From contig NC_133219.1 in assembly GCF_040436345.1 (NCBI RefSeq), positions 23,472,709 through 23,536,708 on the forward strand: DNA of 64,000 nt, in the 5' to 3' direction. The notes under the pieces were generated by a model that was not told where the DNA came from, did not search any database, and was given only the letters and a program-made list of their open reading frames with translations. How positions within the stretch are numbered: the stretch's first letter is position 1; each line of letters begins with the position of its first letter. A program made the translations under genes and the position numbers. Shown one piece after another: positions 61,121-64,000 of the stretch. Source of the stretch: Pagrus major (taxonomy: Eukaryota > Chordata > Actinopteri > Spariformes > Sparidae).

Positions 61121-64000
61121 AAAAGTTATTACCGCAAATTTATATTTCATAACATATTCATATTTTATAGACACAAAGCACATGCATACATCTATAAAAA
61201 CACCTAGCGGTTTTTAAAGCCCTCCCTCATCCCTGTATCTTTTGAAAATCATCTCCTTGTACCTTTTTTTGAAGTCATCCGAACAGCTAGCATCTTGAAA
61301 TTCAACTTTTTCCCCAAATTATAACCCCCCTCTCTATCAAAAAAGTAATGGATTATTTTATTATTTACTTTATTATTACTAATTCTTAGTAGTAGCATTT
61401 TACTGTTTTTGTTGTTCAAGGTAAAACTTATTTTAACTATTATAGTTTATGACAATCCAATAATAGATAGAGATAGTTTAGACGTTTTCATAAGTGACGT
61501 CATGTAAAGTGCAGTGGTACAATATTTCCCGTTGAAATATAATGGTATAGAAGTATAGCATAGTGTAAAGTGGAAATACTTAGAGTAAGTGTGTTTTGTA
61601 GAAAAAACGTACTCCCTGACTATCATTCAGTATCAGCTGCTGTTGGGGGATTCTGAGGTTACGAGCCCAAATCTTAAATTTAAATCATGATATTTAGGCC
61701 TATTAAATCAGCTGTCTATGTATATTTATACATTTACATGCTCTGTCAGAAAAATCATTCCACTGCAAGGAATGATGACAAAAAATACTGTTTTATTTTG
61801 TTTTATTTCAATCCATAACTGGTATTATGGAGGACAAAAACTGCCTAATCAAAAATAAATGAATTAATGAAAAAGTAAAGAGACATTTAATTAGAAAGTA
61901 GTAAAAAGTGAGGTTTCTGGAAATGTTAGTAATGGAGAAGGTTGCCACAAACCAAAGAACATTCGGAGTGGTCCAAGGTTGTTGAACTGATTCAGAAGAT
62001 TCAAACTTTTTCCAAGACTGGAATCGCAATCAGCCGTGACTTTACTCCTGCAGCTCACCTCTGTTATATTTGTAATGACTTTATTCGATGTTTTATTTTG
62101 TCTTGTTTTTGGTATCTCCTTTACATCATTATTGGCCTCACTTCACATAATCTTGTAATTATTTTCATTGGTTTGTCTGTGTCATGTGTGTATTTACAGC
62201 TTTGTGAAATAAAAAAATTACAAGTTAGAAAAAAAGAAAACGAATAGGAGAATTAATACAACGATAAATGAATACAGAGGCAAATTAAATAAGAACAATC
62301 CATTTACTTCAGATTTTAGAAATGTATTAATGCCCACATTTATTTATTTATTATATAATTTTTGGTTAATTTAATCACATATATTTGTTTCTTTCTTTAT
62401 TTTTTATTTTGGCTGTTTTAGTCCTCCATAGACATGACCTCTGTGACTTTACTGTTAACTACTGCCCTGTTTGTGGGTTTAGGCAGTGGTTGTCTGCACA
62501 ACATGAACACATAATGATGGACCTGTAAGGGTATGTGTGGTCGAGTGGGTTAAATAAACCCCATATCGATCTAAAATATTTGCCAAAGCACCAGGGGTTG
62601 TATAATTACATGTAACTGATAGAACAAACAACCGTTTATGCATCAGAGAGAAGATTCTGGACCTGTGCAACCCCTCAGAAGTGCCTCTCTCCCTGAGCTC
62701 ACTCAGTAGCTGCCCACTACAAACATGTGTTGCACCAGACCTCTCAGTGTAAGTATTCATTAGTTGTTTTAGCCTCCAGTCATTTTCCACTTGGTTCCCA
62801 AAGCTGGATCACATTATGCCACAGAGAATTCCCGTGCCAGAAATGCGGAGACCCACTTTGATAAAAGATTGCTGCCCCTATTTTCTGTTATTGCTGTTTC
62901 CCCCCCCCCCATGCCAGTGTCTTGGAGGGAGTTCAAACATTCACAAGTCTCAGGAATGCACAAGATGACAAATGAACAGGATTGTGTTGAGGAGGGGGGG
63001 GATCACGCACATACTCATCACCACATATTTTGAATGCTAAAAAGTGTAGTTTTAAGTTTTATCTAAATGATTTATTGGCTGCATCATTAGGTAACAGAGC
63101 GCGATTAAAGACAAATCAAAGAGACATACAGTGTGACTGTATGTGGTCTAATATCACACCAGAGACTAAATTAACCTTCCTGTTGTGTATTCTTTCTTGT
63201 AACTTTAGAAAGCGAAATATAAAGGAAGAGCCTCTAAATCATTTCAGTTAAAGTCATTCATAAATTTACCCCTATACCCCTCAGCTGAACTTCCTAATCT
63301 CACTTCTAATGGTAACATCTAAAGGTTTGTCCTCAGGCCACGGCTGTGAATCCGGCCTCAGAAGTGCAACAGCCACACCGTGTTGCACAATTACTTGAGA
63401 GAGCAGAGAAAATGTAAGAGACAGTCATGAAACAGTATTCCATATGTTGCCCTGACCGTCATGGTGGGATGTACTGCAGCAGTATAAATCATTTTTCACG
63501 GTGATTCCTTAAATGACTATTACAGGACAATATACTATCGCCTCAAGGAAATGCTCTCCTGTGTGGATTCCCATAGCTTAGATTTAGACTTTTCTTTTTT
63601 GGGGGGATGAATTTGGGAGTCCGTCTCTCACCGTCCCGTCTTCATCTCCCCTCCCAATTTTTCATGCCTTTGCTGAGATGTTCAGAGAGGCGGGATAAGA
63701 GAACATGAGGTCCGGAAGCCTGTGGTGTTAATGTTCTCCCCGTGGTCTTTTGATCCGGCATCAGGGCAGCTGCCATTGATTAGTGTGTTTGTAGATGATT
63801 ACTGAGGGAAGTGGGTGGTCAGACTCAGGTCATATCACTCCCTCTCTCTCATTCGCATTTCTGCATCCACACACACACACACACTTCCAAGAACCCTCCA
63901 GAAACCTATCGGCACCGGTGATGCAGACCAAGCTGTTGCCATATTTTTGCTTGTATTATCAGCAGGTGCTTTAGCAGCTGTCTTTACTATCCAAGCCCTG

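Larger units (their letters stand above)
60351..64000. other. Intergenic region upstream of paip1 (to window edge)
   Basis: No recognisable gene was found. The region holds a LINE-tail-like fragment (60684-60810), an AT-rich low-complexity stretch (60850-61120), poly(C) and poly(G) runs near 62901 and 62992, and short CA repeats at 63871-63884. A minus-strand open frame at 62790-62479 contains the phrase LANILDRYGVYLTH, which could be an old transposon-derived gene fragment. Confidence 0.7.

Noticed and set aside
1-64000. CRISPR array, prokaryotic operon, prophage or other bacterial defence system
   Set aside because: The window is intron-rich vertebrate DNA. The only regular repeats are microsatellites, with no spaced direct repeats.
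1-64000. Endogenous retrovirus or other viral copy
   Set aside because: No gag/pol/env-like frame, LTR pair or primer-binding site was seen. The mobile elements are short non-autonomous or truncated non-LTR pieces.

Overview
The window is vertebrate nuclear DNA, almost certainly from a spiny-rayed (percomorph-like) teleost. The evidence is four multi-exon genes with GT-AG introns, many of them only 80-700 bp long, CA/GT microsatellites, and several short inverted-repeat and SINE-like families that are common in fish genomes. No bacterial, viral or organellar gene is visible.

All four recognised genes lie on the minus strand, so they read from high to low coordinates. From right to left they are: (1) paip1, PABP-interacting protein 1, complete in 11 coding exons and 450 aa, 60082 down to 54292; (2) itga2, the collagen-receptor integrin alpha-2 chain, complete in 30 coding exons and 1185 aa, 45872 down to 29430; (3) fst, follistatin, complete in 6 exons and 348 aa, 24070 down to 19044; (4) ndufs4, a complex I subunit, exons 1-3 plus the first 26 bases of exon 4, 16957 down to the left edge. 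I joined each gene exon by exon by hand. Every junction keeps the reading frame and has GT/AG ends, and I saw no frameshift or internal stop.

The rest is intronic or intergenic. The largest non-coding block is ndufs4 intron 2 (13.6 kb), which holds several MITE-like elements. The spaces between genes are about 0.9 kb (fst to ndufs4), 5 kb (itga2 to fst), 7.5 kb (paip1 to itga2) and at least 3.7 kb upstream of paip1. These hold SINE/MITE/LINE-like fragments and simple repeats. I recognised no additional gene in them.

The genes share no pathway: they are translation initiation (paip1), collagen adhesion (itga2), activin/BMP antagonism (fst) and mitochondrial respiration (ndufs4). What they share is synteny. 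ITGA2-FST-NDUFS4 in one orientation is also the human 5q11.2 order, but the human neighbours MOCS2 (between ITGA2 and FST) and ITGA1/PELO (upstream of ITGA2) are not seen here. I found no convincing undescribed biological system. The best leads are an unusual predicted tail on an intron-retained follistatin isoform, a changed helix residue beside the integrin collagen-binding site, an in-frame upstream start in paip1, and several uncatalogued or nested repeat copies.
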